Source: Planctomycetota bacterium (GTDB taxonomy: Bacteria > Planctomycetota > UBA8742 > UBA2392). From it: a stretch of 64,000 bases of DNA. The DNA lies in NCBI GenBank assembly GCA_020638675.1, contig JACKID010000001.1, positions 2,852,001 through 2,916,000 on the forward strand. Direction: 5' to 3'. Below are positions 20,360-29,217 of this stretch, piece by piece. The stretch's first letter is position 1. The number at the start of each line of letters is the position of its first letter. Both the position numbers and the translations under genes were made by a program. Under the pieces are notes generated by a model, which was not told where the DNA came from, searched no databases, and saw only the letters and a program-made list of their open reading frames with translations.

Positions 20360-20482
20360 ATGACGTTCCTTCGCCTTTCACTGCTCTCTGCACTGTTGTC
20401 GCCGCTCGCGCCCGATGAGCCCGACGAAACCGCGCCGGAAGTGTTGCCGGAGCCGGAGCCCGCGACTAGCCTGCCGGAATGA
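20360..20482 (+). CDS. 40-residue exported-type peptide
   Basis: A 40-residue ORF with a hydrophobic N-terminus (MTFLRLSLLSALLSPLA) followed by an acidic, Pro-rich tail. A strong ribosome binding site GGTGGAGG lies 5-6 nt before the ATG, and its stop overlaps the next gene in ATGA. These two points support translation. It could be a small secreted peptide or a leader that couples translation of the lipoprotein. No family is recognised. Confidence 0.55.
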   Translation: MTFLRLSLLSALLSPLAPDEPDETAPEVLPEPEPATSLPE

Positions 20483-20856
20483 AGCTGACTTCGCTGGTTT
20501 GTCTGGTGCTGGTTCTCGCCGCCTGCGGGCAGGCGTTCGCGCCGGCGCCGGTCGTCGAGTTCGCCACGCCGGAGAGCGTTGCCACCGCCTACTTCAACGC
20601 AAAGATCGCCGGCGAAAAGCAGGCCGTCCAGAACACCTTCTCGCGCTCCACTCCGCCCGCGTTCGACATGGCGGAGGGCGTGGATCCGCCGGCCGGCGAA
20701 GCATCCGGCTACAAGTCGTTCCGCCTGCTAACGAACACGCCCGGCACCGTGGATGCTGAGGTCACCTTCAACGACGGCACCAAGGCCAACCGCCGCCTCT
20801 TCGTGCAGAAGGAAGGCGAGAACTACCGAATCACCAACTACGCCTGGATTCCGTAA
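20479..20856 (+). CDS. Small lipoprotein of unknown function
   Basis: A 125-residue protein with the signal MKLTSLVCLVLVLAACGQ, a clear lipobox (LAAC, C16). The mature part looks like an NTF2-like or DUF4878-like single domain (ESVATAYFNAKIAGEK ... VNGYRITNYAWIP-like end, here GENYRITNYAWIP). It overlaps the 40-residue ORF by 4 nt and the next gene by 1 nt (TAATG). Function unknown. Confidence 0.75.
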   Translation: MKLTSLVCLVLVLAACGQAFAPAPVVEFATPESVATAYFNAKIAGEKQAVQNTFSRSTPPAFDMAEGVDPPAGEASGYKSFRLLTNTPGTVDAEVTFNDGTKANRRLFVQKEGENYRITNYAWIP

Positions 20857-21716
20857 TGCCCGCACGCCTCAGCAAACTGAAACGTACCGGCACCCCGCAC
20901 CGTGAGGAAGCCGCACGACCCGTCAAAGATCCGCGCAAGCGGCTGGTGCGGGCGATTGACCTGCTGGATGCGAACCTTGGCGTGGCTGTCTGGGACGGGC
21001 GCAAGGATTCGCTGGAAGTGCTGGTACTGACCATCCTCAGCCAGAACACCACCGACCCCAACGCCCTGCGCGGCTACCAGAACCTCGCCAAGCACCTGCC
21101 CGGCAAACACACGGGCAAGGACGCCACGACGCTCCCGCTGGACGCCGACGGCAACGTGGACAAGGTCAAACTGCGCCTTTCCAACGCCGCCACGGCCGTC
21201 GAGCCGCCGGACTGGGCGAGAGTCGCAAAACTCAAACAGAAGCAGTTGGCGGACTACATCCGCGCGGCCGGGCTGCCGGATGCGAAGTCCGGCGCAATCC
21301 TCGCGCTGCTGGGTTGGCTGGATGAAACGGTGGGTCAATACTCGCTCGACGCGGCCATCGACAAGCTGGGGGTCGACGCGGCCATGGAGGCGCTGTCGGG
21401 ACTCAAGGGCATCGGCGTGAAGACGATTGGCGTCACGCTGATCGAGGCGCTGGGCGTGGACCTGTGCCCGGTGGACACGCACGTGCACCGCATCATCAAC
21501 CGGCTCGGCGTAGTCGACACCAAGTCGAACCGAGACAAGACGTTCGAGCTGCTGAAACCGATGATCCCCGAGGGGCGCGCCTACAGCCTGCACCACAACC
21601 TGCTTACGTTCGGGCGCACGGTCTGCACGTCGAAGAAACCGGATTGCACGCACTGCTTCCTGCGCAAGCTGTGCCCCAGCGCGAGCGCGCTGATCGCTTC
21701 CGGGGAAGTCAGATAA
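20856..21716 (+). CDS. Endonuclease III-family DNA glycosylase
   Basis: A 286-residue HhH-GPD glycosylase/AP lyase. The hairpin LKGIGVKT contains the expected catalytic lysine K189, and PVDTHVHR contains D207. The C-terminal 4Fe-4S loop is intact: C257-x6-C264-x2-C267-x5-C273. Compared with E. coli Nth (211 residues) it has a basic N-terminal extension and an insertion around residues 82-125, so its substrate range may differ. It is the last gene of the nfo group. Confidence 0.88.
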   Translation: MPARLSKLKRTGTPHREEAARPVKDPRKRLVRAIDLLDANLGVAVWDGRKDSLEVLVLTILSQNTTDPNALRGYQNLAKHLPGKHTGKDATTLPLDADGNVDKVKLRLSNAATAVEPPDWARVAKLKQKQLADYIRAAGLPDAKSGAILALLGWLDETVGQYSLDAAIDKLGVDAAMEALSGLKGIGVKTIGVTLIEALGVDLCPVDTHVHRIINRLGVVDTKSNRDKTFELLKPMIPEGRAYSLHHNLLTFGRTVCTSKKPDCTHCFLRKLCPSASALIASGEVR

Positions 21717-21730
21717 CTGTCCGCGATCCG

Positions 21731-21750
21731 CCCCGGCCGAAAGGCCGGGG
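21731..21750. terminator. Hairpin terminator (ccccggcc-gaaa-ggccgggg)
   Basis: An 8-bp perfect GC stem with a GAAA tetraloop lies 15 nt after the nth-like stop, in the convergent gap before the HEAT gene. There is no T-run on the + strand. Confidence 0.5.
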
Positions 21751-21781
21751 AGAGTCAACCCGAACGGTTCGACAAATTAAC

Positions 21782-21801
21782 CCCCGCCCTGTCGGGCGGG
21801 G
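21782..21801. terminator. Second hairpin terminator (ccccgccc-tgtc-gggcgggg)
   Basis: An 8-bp GC stem with a tgtc loop, preceded on the left by aaattaa. On the minus strand it is followed by TTAATTT, a weak U-tract that fits termination of the HEAT gene. Confidence 0.5.
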
Positions 21802-21824
21802 CGGGGCGGCACCTGGGTCCGTCG

Positions 21825-23972
21825 CTACTTCACTTCTTCGATGAGTTGCTTCAGCACGGGGTCGGGCGGCAGCGGCTTGCCCTTATTGCCCTTCTTGTCA
21901 CCGGAGCCGAGCCCGGCCTGCAGCTGCATCAGCTCCTGGCGTTGCTGCCAGTTCTGGTTCAGCAGCTGCATGTTGATCGCGATGCCGTACGCCTTGCGGA
22001 AGGTCACCCGATCCTTGATCGCGGCCGCGCGGCGGCAGACTTCCATGTAGCCCTCGAGCGCCGCAACCCCGCCGTTCGTCAGATTCGCGCGCCCGTTCAG
22101 CTCTTCCAGGGCCGGAAACACGGCTTCGCCCTTGAACGCGTCCACATACGCCGCGCCCGCGGCCTTGGCAAGCTCTGCGTCTTCGCCCTCGACTGCCTTG
22201 ATGATCTCATCCAGCGCGTCGGTGTCGCCCGCACCGGCAAGCACGCCCATCAATGAAAGCCGCGCGAAGCCGTAGTGCTTCGGCGGATCGGCCTCGCCTT
22301 CCTTGGGTGCGCGCTCATCCACCGCCGCCCGCGCGATGCTGACCTGCAACGCCGAGTCACACTTGAGCAGCGCCACCATGTAGACACGCCGCACCGCCAC
22401 ATCGCTGTCGAAGAGCTGCTTCTTGAACTGGTCGAGCGTTTCTTGCGGCAACGTCGTACAGCCGCTGAACAGGTCCGCGAGCTGGTTGACCAGCCGCTGC
22501 GAGGTGCGCGCGGCGTTGAGCTTGTCCAGCGCCACCTTTAAGTCTGCTGCCGTCGCGCGCCCGTTCAGCACGGCCGCTGCCAGCGCGTGGCGCGATACCC
22601 GCGCGTCGAAGCTGCCCGCGAACGACTTGCGAGCGTTCTCAACCAAGCGGTCCCCCACGTCCTTGCGCTGCACCAGCTCCAGCGCGGCCGTGAAGAAGCT
22701 GCTGTCCAGAGGCTGAAACTCGCCCGCCTGCCAGATCGCTTCGAGCTCGGCATCGGTGATGTCGTCCGCGCCGGTGAACCAGCGCGCGGCGGCCGCGGCC
22801 ATCAGGTCCTGCTTGCTGCCGACCAGTCGTCCGACTCGCCCACGCGCAGCCTCGGACAACGTCGATCCCCGCGCGATCCAGAGCGCGGTCATCAGCTCAA
22901 GCGAATCCACGGATGACTCGATCACCGGGCTCAGCACTTCGCCGCGCGGGCCCGGCTCGAGGCATTCGAGGTAGCGCGCGGCAAGCTCCATCACGCTCCA
23001 GTCGTGGCATTTGAGCAGCGCGACGGCGTCCGCATGGTCGCGCGCGCGTACGCATTTCACTGTCTCTTCGTCGGCGCCGAGCGCGATCGCGAGCCACATC
23101 AGGCGCGCCAGTTCCGGGCGTTTGGCGTACTGGTTCCGAATGCGGTCGGCCGCGTCTGTGTCGCTGGCTGCGCCTTCCGCCAGCAGTCCCGCCGCGCGCA
23201 CGGAGACTTCGCCGTCCTTGAGCAGGTCGTCCAGCAACTGCTCGCCGCAGCGGCGGACGATGCCGGTGCTGCTGCCGACGCGCGTGATGTACAGGAAGTT
23301 CGAGCGCCCGATGCGCAGCGGGCGTGGCACAAGCTTTTCATCGGCCGAGACGCTGCCGAGCGCCATGTCGAGGCAGCGCTGCACGGCGTCGCGCACGAAG
23401 GCCGCCTGCTCGGCGCTGCCCTGCACCATCATGGTGGCGCTGGGCTGGCGCAGGGCGTTGTTCCAGTTTTCGCGCGCTTCCTCGGCGACGACGATGCGGA
23501 TGCCGCTCAGCGCCTGCAGGCGCGCGAACGCGATCGTCGGCGGCGCGAGCACCGAGAAGCCCTCGTTGTAGCCGCCACGGTAGCGCGGCTGCAGCTCCTG
23601 CATCGTGAGCTCGCGCAGCACTTTCGGGTCGTCGATGCGGAACAGGTTCATCAGCGCCGCACGCCCGTGCTCGCGCAGGTGCTCCGATTCGCCGGTGGCG
23701 CACTCGACGGCGTAGGCGAATTCTTCGCCGATCTCGATCAGCGCATTGCTGGCCCGCACGCGCACTTCCGGGTCGTCGTCCTCGACGGCCTTGCGCAATG
23801 CGTCGCGCGCGTCGTCGCCCTTGCCGATCAGCTCGCGCGTGGCGCGTTCGCGCGTAGCCCAGTCCTCGCTGGCGAGGTCCTTGATCAGCGCGTCGACGCT
23901 CTTGCCCTCGTCCTGTGCAAGGCACGGGACGGCGCAGAGCAGCGCAAGAATCAGGATCGCCAGCCGCGGCAT
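21825..23972 (-). CDS. Exported HEAT-repeat protein
   Basis: A 715-residue protein with a signal peptide (MPRLAILILALLCAVPCLAQ). The N-terminal part (about 25-120) shows HEAT repeats (DLASEDWATRERATRELIGKG, AVEDDDPEVRVRASNALIEIG), and helical repeats appear to continue throughout. The start at 23972 is preferred over 23990 because GAGGT lies 7 nt upstream and the signal peptide then begins normally. The start lies 22 nt inside the hutI coding end, so it follows hutI in one transcript. HEAT proteins of this kind usually act as scaffolds; the partner is unknown. Confidence 0.75.
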   Translation of the reverse strand: MPRLAILILALLCAVPCLAQDEGKSVDALIKDLASEDWATRERATRELIGKGDDARDALRKAVEDDDPEVRVRASNALIEIGEEFAYAVECATGESEHLREHGRAALMNLFRIDDPKVLRELTMQELQPRYRGGYNEGFSVLAPPTIAFARLQALSGIRIVVAEEARENWNNALRQPSATMMVQGSAEQAAFVRDAVQRCLDMALGSVSADEKLVPRPLRIGRSNFLYITRVGSSTGIVRRCGEQLLDDLLKDGEVSVRAAGLLAEGAASDTDAADRIRNQYAKRPELARLMWLAIALGADEETVKCVRARDHADAVALLKCHDWSVMELAARYLECLEPGPRGEVLSPVIESSVDSLELMTALWIARGSTLSEAARGRVGRLVGSKQDLMAAAAARWFTGADDITDAELEAIWQAGEFQPLDSSFFTAALELVQRKDVGDRLVENARKSFAGSFDARVSRHALAAAVLNGRATAADLKVALDKLNAARTSQRLVNQLADLFSGCTTLPQETLDQFKKQLFDSDVAVRRVYMVALLKCDSALQVSIARAAVDERAPKEGEADPPKHYGFARLSLMGVLAGAGDTDALDEIIKAVEGEDAELAKAAGAAYVDAFKGEAVFPALEELNGRANLTNGGVAALEGYMEVCRRAAAIKDRVTFRKAYGIAINMQLLNQNWQQRQELMQLQAGLGSGDKKGNKGKPLPPDPVLKQLIEEVK

Positions 23973-25216
23973 GTGATTACCTCGAGGCACGAATTGCTTC
24001 CCGCATAGTATGGGATCTCGCGTTCATGATCGACATCCCAAAGCGCAAACGCCGCGCGGCTGCCCGGCTTGATCACGCCCCATTCGTCCGTGCTGAGCCG
24101 CAGGGCCTGCGCCGCGTTTACGGTGAAGCCGGCCAGCGCCTCCTCCGGCGTCAGCCCGCAGAACATCACCGCAAGATTCAATACGAATGCCGGGTTGGCG
24201 ACCGGCGAACTTCCCGGGTTGAAATCCGTGGCCAGGGCGACCGTGAGCCCGGCGTCGATCATCCAGCGCCCGTCAGCCCACTGGTCCATCTTCAGCACGT
24301 AAGTGCTGCCGGGCAGCAGCACGGCGCAGGTGCCGTTGGCGATCATCATGTCCACGCCCGCCGGGTCGAGGTACTCCAGGTGGTCGGCCGAGTCGGCGTG
24401 GAACTTGGCCGCCATCTCGCCGCCGCCGTCTTCGGCCATCTGGTCGGCGTGGACGGTCAGGCGCAGCCCGAGCTCGCGGACCTTCTTGCCGAACTCGTTG
24501 ACCTCATGAACGTTGAACGCGCCCTTGTCGTGGAAGATGTCGGCGCGCTCAGCCAGGCCTTCTTTCACAACGGCGGGCAGGATCTCTTCGGTCACCAGCT
24601 TGAAGTACTCGGCGCGTTTCTCGGGGCTGCCGCGGTACTCCATCGGAAAGCTGTGCGCCGCCAGGCAGGTGCGCACGGTGTGCATGTCGGCCGCTTCGCC
24701 GGCGTCGCCGATGGCGCGCAACTGGCGCAACTCGTGCTCGAGGCTAAGCCCGTAGCCGGACTTGCCCTCGACCGCGACCACGCCGTGGCGGCGCAGGCGC
24801 TGCAGGTTGCGTGTGGTTTCGGCCAGCAGCTCGGCGTCCGTGGATTCGCGCACGCCGGTGGTGCTGCTGACGATTCCCCCACCGGCCGCCGCGATCTGCT
24901 CATAGGTCGCGCCGGCGAGGCGCATTGCGAACTCGTCCGCGCGCCCGCGCACGAAGGCGGGGTGCGTGTGGCAATCGACCAGCCCGGGCGTGAGCACCAT
25001 GCCGCGCCCGTCGATCACCTCGGCCGTGTCCAGCGCCGCAGGCAGGCGCGAACGCGAGCCGACATAGCTGACGCGCCCGTCTTCGATGGCGACGACGGGC
25101 TCATGGTCGAGCACGTTCAGCCGTCGCATCTCGCGACCAATCAGCGGACCGCCCCCGTCGCACGTAACGACGCGGCTCAGGTTCCCGATGACGCACTTGT
25201 CGGAATCGATGTGCAT
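23951..25216 (-). CDS. hutI: Imidazolonepropionase
   Basis: A 421-residue amidohydrolase that opens 4-imidazolone-5-propionate to formiminoglutamate in histidine degradation. The metal motif HTH (H83, H85) is in GLVDCHTHPAF. Further conserved parts are VEGKSGYGL, the VHADQM motif, and ALATDFNPGSSP near the C-terminus. Length matches the family. The other hut genes are not in the window, so the pathway is either encoded elsewhere or incomplete. It overlaps the start of the HEAT gene. Confidence 0.92.
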   Translation of the reverse strand: MHIDSDKCVIGNLSRVVTCDGGGPLIGREMRRLNVLDHEPVVAIEDGRVSYVGSRSRLPAALDTAEVIDGRGMVLTPGLVDCHTHPAFVRGRADEFAMRLAGATYEQIAAAGGGIVSSTTGVRESTDAELLAETTRNLQRLRRHGVVAVEGKSGYGLSLEHELRQLRAIGDAGEAADMHTVRTCLAAHSFPMEYRGSPEKRAEYFKLVTEEILPAVVKEGLAERADIFHDKGAFNVHEVNEFGKKVRELGLRLTVHADQMAEDGGGEMAAKFHADSADHLEYLDPAGVDMMIANGTCAVLLPGSTYVLKMDQWADGRWMIDAGLTVALATDFNPGSSPVANPAFVLNLAVMFCGLTPEEALAGFTVNAAQALRLSTDEWGVIKPGSRAAFALWDVDHEREIPYYAGSNSCLEVITCRGWRS

Positions 25217-25277
25217 GGTCGGAGTCTAGCTGGGCGCAACGACGGACGGAACCGATGCGCACCGCGAACTACTCTTC

Positions 25278-25291
25278 TAGGATAGCCAGTC
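25278..25291 (+). promoter_or_regulatory. Possible -10 box next to the start of the 96-residue gene
   Basis: TAGGAT (25278-25283) lies 8 nt before the ATG and no Shine-Dalgarno is present, so a leaderless start is possible. Confidence 0.25.
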
Positions 25292-25582
25292 ATGTCGAGC
25301 GAAGATCGCATCATTTTCAACGGTCGCCGCGTACTACCGGATTGGCCCGAAAAGATCGAGATGGCTCAGCACGTGAGCCACATCTCCATTGGTGGCGTTG
25401 ACTACCCCCGGGTTAGGTACGGCGAAGAAGCCGGCGACTGGGGTGCTGACGAAGTGTCTTGCCACGATTGCGCCGTCGTGAAGGGGCAGCTTCATGTCCC
25501 GGGATGCGACGTTGAACGGTGCCCGCTCTGCGGCGGGCAGGCCATCTCCTGCGACTGTCCTTACGACGTTGACGACGAGTAG
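25292..25582 (+). CDS. Small Cys-rich protein, zinc-ribbon-like
   Basis: A 96-residue protein; the second half has Cys/His clusters: S-C-H-D-C, H-V-P-G-C, C-P-L-C-G-G and S-C-D-C. The spacing suggests one or two zinc sites. The N-terminal half is unremarkable. It may be a small hypothetical family; I do not recognise a name. It is alone between the divergent hutI and the aminotransferase. Confidence 0.65.
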   Translation: MSSEDRIIFNGRRVLPDWPEKIEMAQHVSHISIGGVDYPRVRYGEEAGDWGADEVSCHDCAVVKGQLHVPGCDVERCPLCGGQAISCDCPYDVDDE

Positions 25583-25645
25583 TAGGCCAGAGCACCGTAG
25601 AGTACCGAGGCCCGGGAACTCGGTCCCTGGGCCCCTTGGTGTTCC

Positions 25646-26983
25646 CTACTTCATCGCATCTTCGACGGAGGCGGCGAAGATCTCGACGGCCTTGTCGGCT
25701 TCTTCCTTGGTGATGATCAGCGACGGGCAGAAGCGGATGTTGTTCTCGCCGCAGCCGAGGATCAGCATGCCGCGCTTGAACGCCGTCTGCTCCACGGCGT
25801 TGCGCAGCGCGGGGTCCTTCTCCTTGCTCTCGCGCGACTTCACGAACTCGACCGCCAGCATCAGCCCCTTGCCGCGCACTTCACCCACGCGGTCGCAGCC
25901 TTTGGCCCAGGCTTCGAGCTTGCCCTTCAGGTACTCTCCGACCTTGGCGGCGTTGTCCACCAGCTCTTCATCGAGCAGCTTGATGGTCTCGACGGCCGCG
26001 GCGCAGGCGATCGGGTTGCCGCCGAAGGTGCTGGCGTGCGTGCCCGGGGGCCACTGCATGATCTCGGACTTGGCGATGATCGCGCCCAGGGGCATGCCAC
26101 CTGCGATGCCCTTGGCGCAGGCGATGATGTCCGCCTCGATGCCCCAGTGGTCGTGCGCGAAGAACTTGCCGGTGCGCCCCATGCCCGCCTGGATTTCATC
26201 CAGCACCAGCATGATGCCGTGTTTCGTGCACATCTCGCGCAGCCCGGGCAGCCAGTTGTCCGGCGGCACGACGTAGCCGCCTTCGCCCTGGATCGGCTCG
26301 ACGAAGAGCGCCGCGACCTCGTTCGCGTTCACCAGTTTCTTGAACACGATGTCGTTCAGGTAGCGCAGGCAGTCGTCGGCCACCTTCTCTGGCGTGTCGA
26401 GGTGCGGGGCGGCGCGGTACGGGTACGGGTAGTTCGCGTGGATCACGTTCGGCAGCAGCGGCGCAAAGCGCGTGCGGTGCACGGCCTTGCTGGCGGCGAG
26501 GCTCATGCTGCCGTAGGTGCGCCCGTGGAACGCGCCGATGAAGCTGATCAGCCACGGGCGGCCTGTCTTCCAGCGCGCCAGCTTGATGCACGCCTCGATC
26601 GCTTCGGTGCCGCTGTTGCAGAAGAACACTTTGCGGTCCGGCTCGCCGGGCGTGCGCTCGGCCAGCATGCGCGCGAGCGTGCTCTGGACCGGATAGTAGA
26701 AGTCCGTGCCGGACATGTGCTGGAAGTTGTCGGCCGCGTCTTTAATTGCCTTCACGACGCGCGGGTGGCTGTGGCCCGCGGCGTTGACCGCGATGCCGGC
26801 CGTCATGTCGAGGAAGACGTTGCCGTCCACGTCCTCGGCGGCGAGCCCGCGGCCGCGCACGATCACCATCGGGTAGCCGCGCGTGTAGCTGGGCGAAATG
26901 AACTTGTCGTCTGCTTCGATGACGGCCTTGGCTTTCGGGCCGGGCAGGGGCATCTTCAGGTCAGGAACTTTGTCGTAGGCCAT
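25646..26983 (-). CDS. Class III aminotransferase (4-aminobutyrate/ornithine type)
   Basis: A PLP-dependent aminotransferase of 445 residues. PLP-binding SGTEA (124-128), the aspartate that contacts the pyridine nitrogen (D262 in VLDEIQAGMGRTG) and the Schiff-base lysine K291 in CAKGIAGG are present. It resembles acetylornithine/4-aminobutyrate and archaeal-type broad-substrate members; the exact substrate is not certain. It is divergent from the macrodomain gene. No partner dehydrogenase is adjacent. Confidence 0.85.
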   Translation of the reverse strand: MAYDKVPDLKMPLPGPKAKAVIEADDKFISPSYTRGYPMVIVRGRGLAAEDVDGNVFLDMTAGIAVNAAGHSHPRVVKAIKDAADNFQHMSGTDFYYPVQSTLARMLAERTPGEPDRKVFFCNSGTEAIEACIKLARWKTGRPWLISFIGAFHGRTYGSMSLAASKAVHRTRFAPLLPNVIHANYPYPYRAAPHLDTPEKVADDCLRYLNDIVFKKLVNANEVAALFVEPIQGEGGYVVPPDNWLPGLREMCTKHGIMLVLDEIQAGMGRTGKFFAHDHWGIEADIIACAKGIAGGMPLGAIIAKSEIMQWPPGTHASTFGGNPIACAAAVETIKLLDEELVDNAAKVGEYLKGKLEAWAKGCDRVGEVRGKGLMLAVEFVKSRESKEKDPALRNAVEQTAFKRGMLILGCGENNIRFCPSLIITKEEADKAVEIFAASVEDAMK

Positions 26984-27033
26984 GGCATTCTCCGCCGCAA
27001 GTCGGTGTCTTAAGCTCAGGAGTTGGACGCGCC

Positions 27034-27594
27034 ATGAGTACCGTTTTATGGGAGCGCAAAGTCAAGGGCTGCACGCTAACCACCGTGCAGGGTGACATTA
27101 CGCTTGAGCACATCGACGCCATCGTGAACGCCGCCAATGAGCACCTGCACCACGGCGGCGGCGTGGCGGCGGCCATCGTGCGGGCCGGCGGCGCGAGCAT
27201 TCAGCTGGATTCGGCCGACTGGGTCGCTGAACACGGCAGGGTGGCAACAGGCACGGCCGCGATCACCGGCGGCGGCAAGCTGAGCGCGAAGTTCGTGATT
27301 CACGCAGTCGGGCCGGTCTGGGGCACGGGCAACGAGGTGGCAAAGCTCACGTCGGCGATCACCAGCGCGCTGGAACTGGCCGAGCAGCACAATCTGGCCA
27401 GCATCAGCTTTCCGGCGATCAGCACCGGCATCTTCGGCTTCCCCAAAGAGCTGTGCGCCAAGACCTTCTTTGATACGGTCGAGAACTGGCTGGATGAGCA
27501 CCCGCAGCGCAGCCTGCAAACGATCCGCTTCTGCAACTTCGACAACCCCACCGCCAACGTCTTCGAACGAGAAGCCCGACGCCGCTTCGGCTAG
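27034..27594 (+). CDS. Macrodomain protein (ADP-ribose binding/hydrolysing)
   Basis: A 186-residue single-domain protein of the MacroD/YmdB type. The ADP-ribose motifs are NAANEHLHHGGGVAAAI near the N-terminus and ISFPAISTGIFGFP later. It may bind ADP-ribose or hydrolyse O-acetyl-ADP-ribose or mono-ADP-ribosylated proteins. Its stop TAG shares the palindrome CTAG with the stop of the M16 gene on the opposite strand. Confidence 0.92.
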   Translation: MSTVLWERKVKGCTLTTVQGDITLEHIDAIVNAANEHLHHGGGVAAAIVRAGGASIQLDSADWVAEHGRVATGTAAITGGGKLSAKFVIHAVGPVWGTGNEVAKLTSAITSALELAEQHNLASISFPAISTGIFGFPKELCAKTFFDTVENWLDEHPQRSLQTIRFCNFDNPTANVFEREARRRFG

Positions 27595-28874
27595 CCGAGG
27601 CGGAACTCGGAGTGGGGCTTTAGTTTCTTGAGGGTGGCGCGGACTTGGGCCGGCTTCACTTTGCGGATGTCTTTGAGTTGCTGCTCGAGCGTTTGGCGGA
27701 AGCCGAGTACGGACTGAAACACGAGGTCGCTGACTCGTGCGCCTTGTGAATCCCAGGCTGAGCGGCGGCTTTCGATCAGGCTTTCGCGGACGGCTTCGAA
27801 CTCTGCGTCTGTGAAGCCCTTGCTTTGCAGCCGCTTGAACTCGCTGCGGATCAGCTTGATCGCCTTTTCCGCGCGCCCGGGGTCCACGGCCGCTTGCGCC
27901 ACGATGCTGCCGCGCGCGCGGTGGTATTGCGAGTAGACTGCATAGGCCAGCCCGTGCTCCTCGCGCACGACCTTGAACAGGCGGCTCATCCCGTAGCCGC
28001 CGAAGAGCGCGTCGGCGTACAGCATCGGGGCATAGCCCGGCGAGCCATACACGTCGCCGCCGGACCAGGTGAACACCAGGTGCGTCTGCTCGGTCTCGGC
28101 CCTCACGCGGTCGCGTTGCACGCTGCTGCGGTTTTTCAGCTTGAGCGCCTTGGGCAGCGCCGGGCGTTTGCCGCGCGGCAACTGCATGTGCGCATCGAGA
28201 GTCTTCAGGGCGTGTAAAGGTTCCACAGGACCTGTAACGAACGCATACACCTGCGCGTTACCGATCAGTGACCGTTGACGGGTCAACAGGCTTTCCGGTG
28301 TGATGTCGGCAAGGTCCTCGACGCGCCCGTTTTCGCTGACCGCGCCCGGCGTACCGGCGTAAGTCCTTTGCCCGGCCAGCAATGCGGCCCAGGCCGGCTT
28401 GTCGTCCTGCAGCGCGTTGAGTTCGTTCTCAAGCTGGTACTTCTCCTGCTCTACGATATCGGCACGCAATGCGCTTCTGTCGGGTGACAGCGCGGGACGC
28501 GTGAGGATCTCGACAAGAAGCTCCGTCGCGCTCTGCAGCTCTTTGGAACCCTTGGGCAGGTAGCGGTCGGCCGGGAAGTCCACGGTGGCCACTACGGCCT
28601 GTGCATCCGCGTTGCGCGAGACGCCTACGCCGAGCGTTGCGCCGTAAAGCTCTTCGCACGCGCGCGCGATGTCGCGGCGCGATGGATGAGCCTCGCTCGC
28701 GTTGCGCAGCACGCGCGACAGCAGTGCGTTTTCGGTCGCGACGTGCGGCTTGATGGGCTCGCACAGGTACACGCGCAGGCGGATCGTCTTGAAACGGTCG
28801 CTGGCATGCGCCAGAAGCCGCACGCCGGGCTGCGGCGAGAAGGAATCGAATTCGCGGTAACGTGTCAGCTTCAT
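27591..28874 (-). CDS. M16-family protein lacking the HxxEH site (YmfF-like)
   Basis: A 427-residue pitrilysin-like two-domain protein. The first domain lacks the HxxEH zinc motif: the position that should hold it reads ALLSRVLRNASEAHPSRRDIA. The second domain has the family's GLAYAVYSQYHRARGS. It is therefore probably a non-catalytic partner, as in the YmfF/YmfH pair, but no active partner gene is adjacent. The start at 28874 is used because the upstream in-frame ATG at 28931 adds a segment without homology. Stop overlaps the macrodomain gene. Confidence 0.75.
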   Translation of the reverse strand: MKLTRYREFDSFSPQPGVRLLAHASDRFKTIRLRVYLCEPIKPHVATENALLSRVLRNASEAHPSRRDIARACEELYGATLGVGVSRNADAQAVVATVDFPADRYLPKGSKELQSATELLVEILTRPALSPDRSALRADIVEQEKYQLENELNALQDDKPAWAALLAGQRTYAGTPGAVSENGRVEDLADITPESLLTRQRSLIGNAQVYAFVTGPVEPLHALKTLDAHMQLPRGKRPALPKALKLKNRSSVQRDRVRAETEQTHLVFTWSGGDVYGSPGYAPMLYADALFGGYGMSRLFKVVREEHGLAYAVYSQYHRARGSIVAQAAVDPGRAEKAIKLIRSEFKRLQSKGFTDAEFEAVRESLIESRRSAWDSQGARVSDLVFQSVLGFRQTLEQQLKDIRKVKPAQVRATLKKLKPHSEFRLG

Positions 28875-29217
28875 TGCACGTATCAAGTTTGGTGAGAAAT
28901 CCGGCGGCGAAGTGTAGCAGACGAATTGCATGAAGCATCGGTTAATGAACGCGACTGAAATCGCCGGTCAGCAATCGGCAAGCAAGGGAACCAGAGTTTG
29001 ACGAGACGCGAATGCAGCATTGATGACGACGACACCGATTTTCCCGAAACTTTGCGAGAAGTTGGACGTTAGATAGGCAAGCAAGACCGGGGCTGACAAC
29101 CGAGGCCCGACAGCGCGACGCAGAATTACCGCACCCGTCACGCTGCCCCTGGGAAGAGAACAACGGCCGAAAGGCCGAAGAGGAGTGCGCATTTCGCGCG
29201 CGAGGAGAGCTGTTGCC
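28875..29217. other. Intergenic region between divergent genes; no gene seen
   Basis: About 340 nt. On the minus strand TACACT (near 28914-28919) may be a -10 for the M16 gene. The + strand end carries a small hairpin, cggcc-gaaa-ggccg (29164-29177), and a GGAG-rich stretch before the 29218 gene. Two minus-strand ORFs exist here (up to 83 codons), but they lack start signals and look random. Confidence 0.5.
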
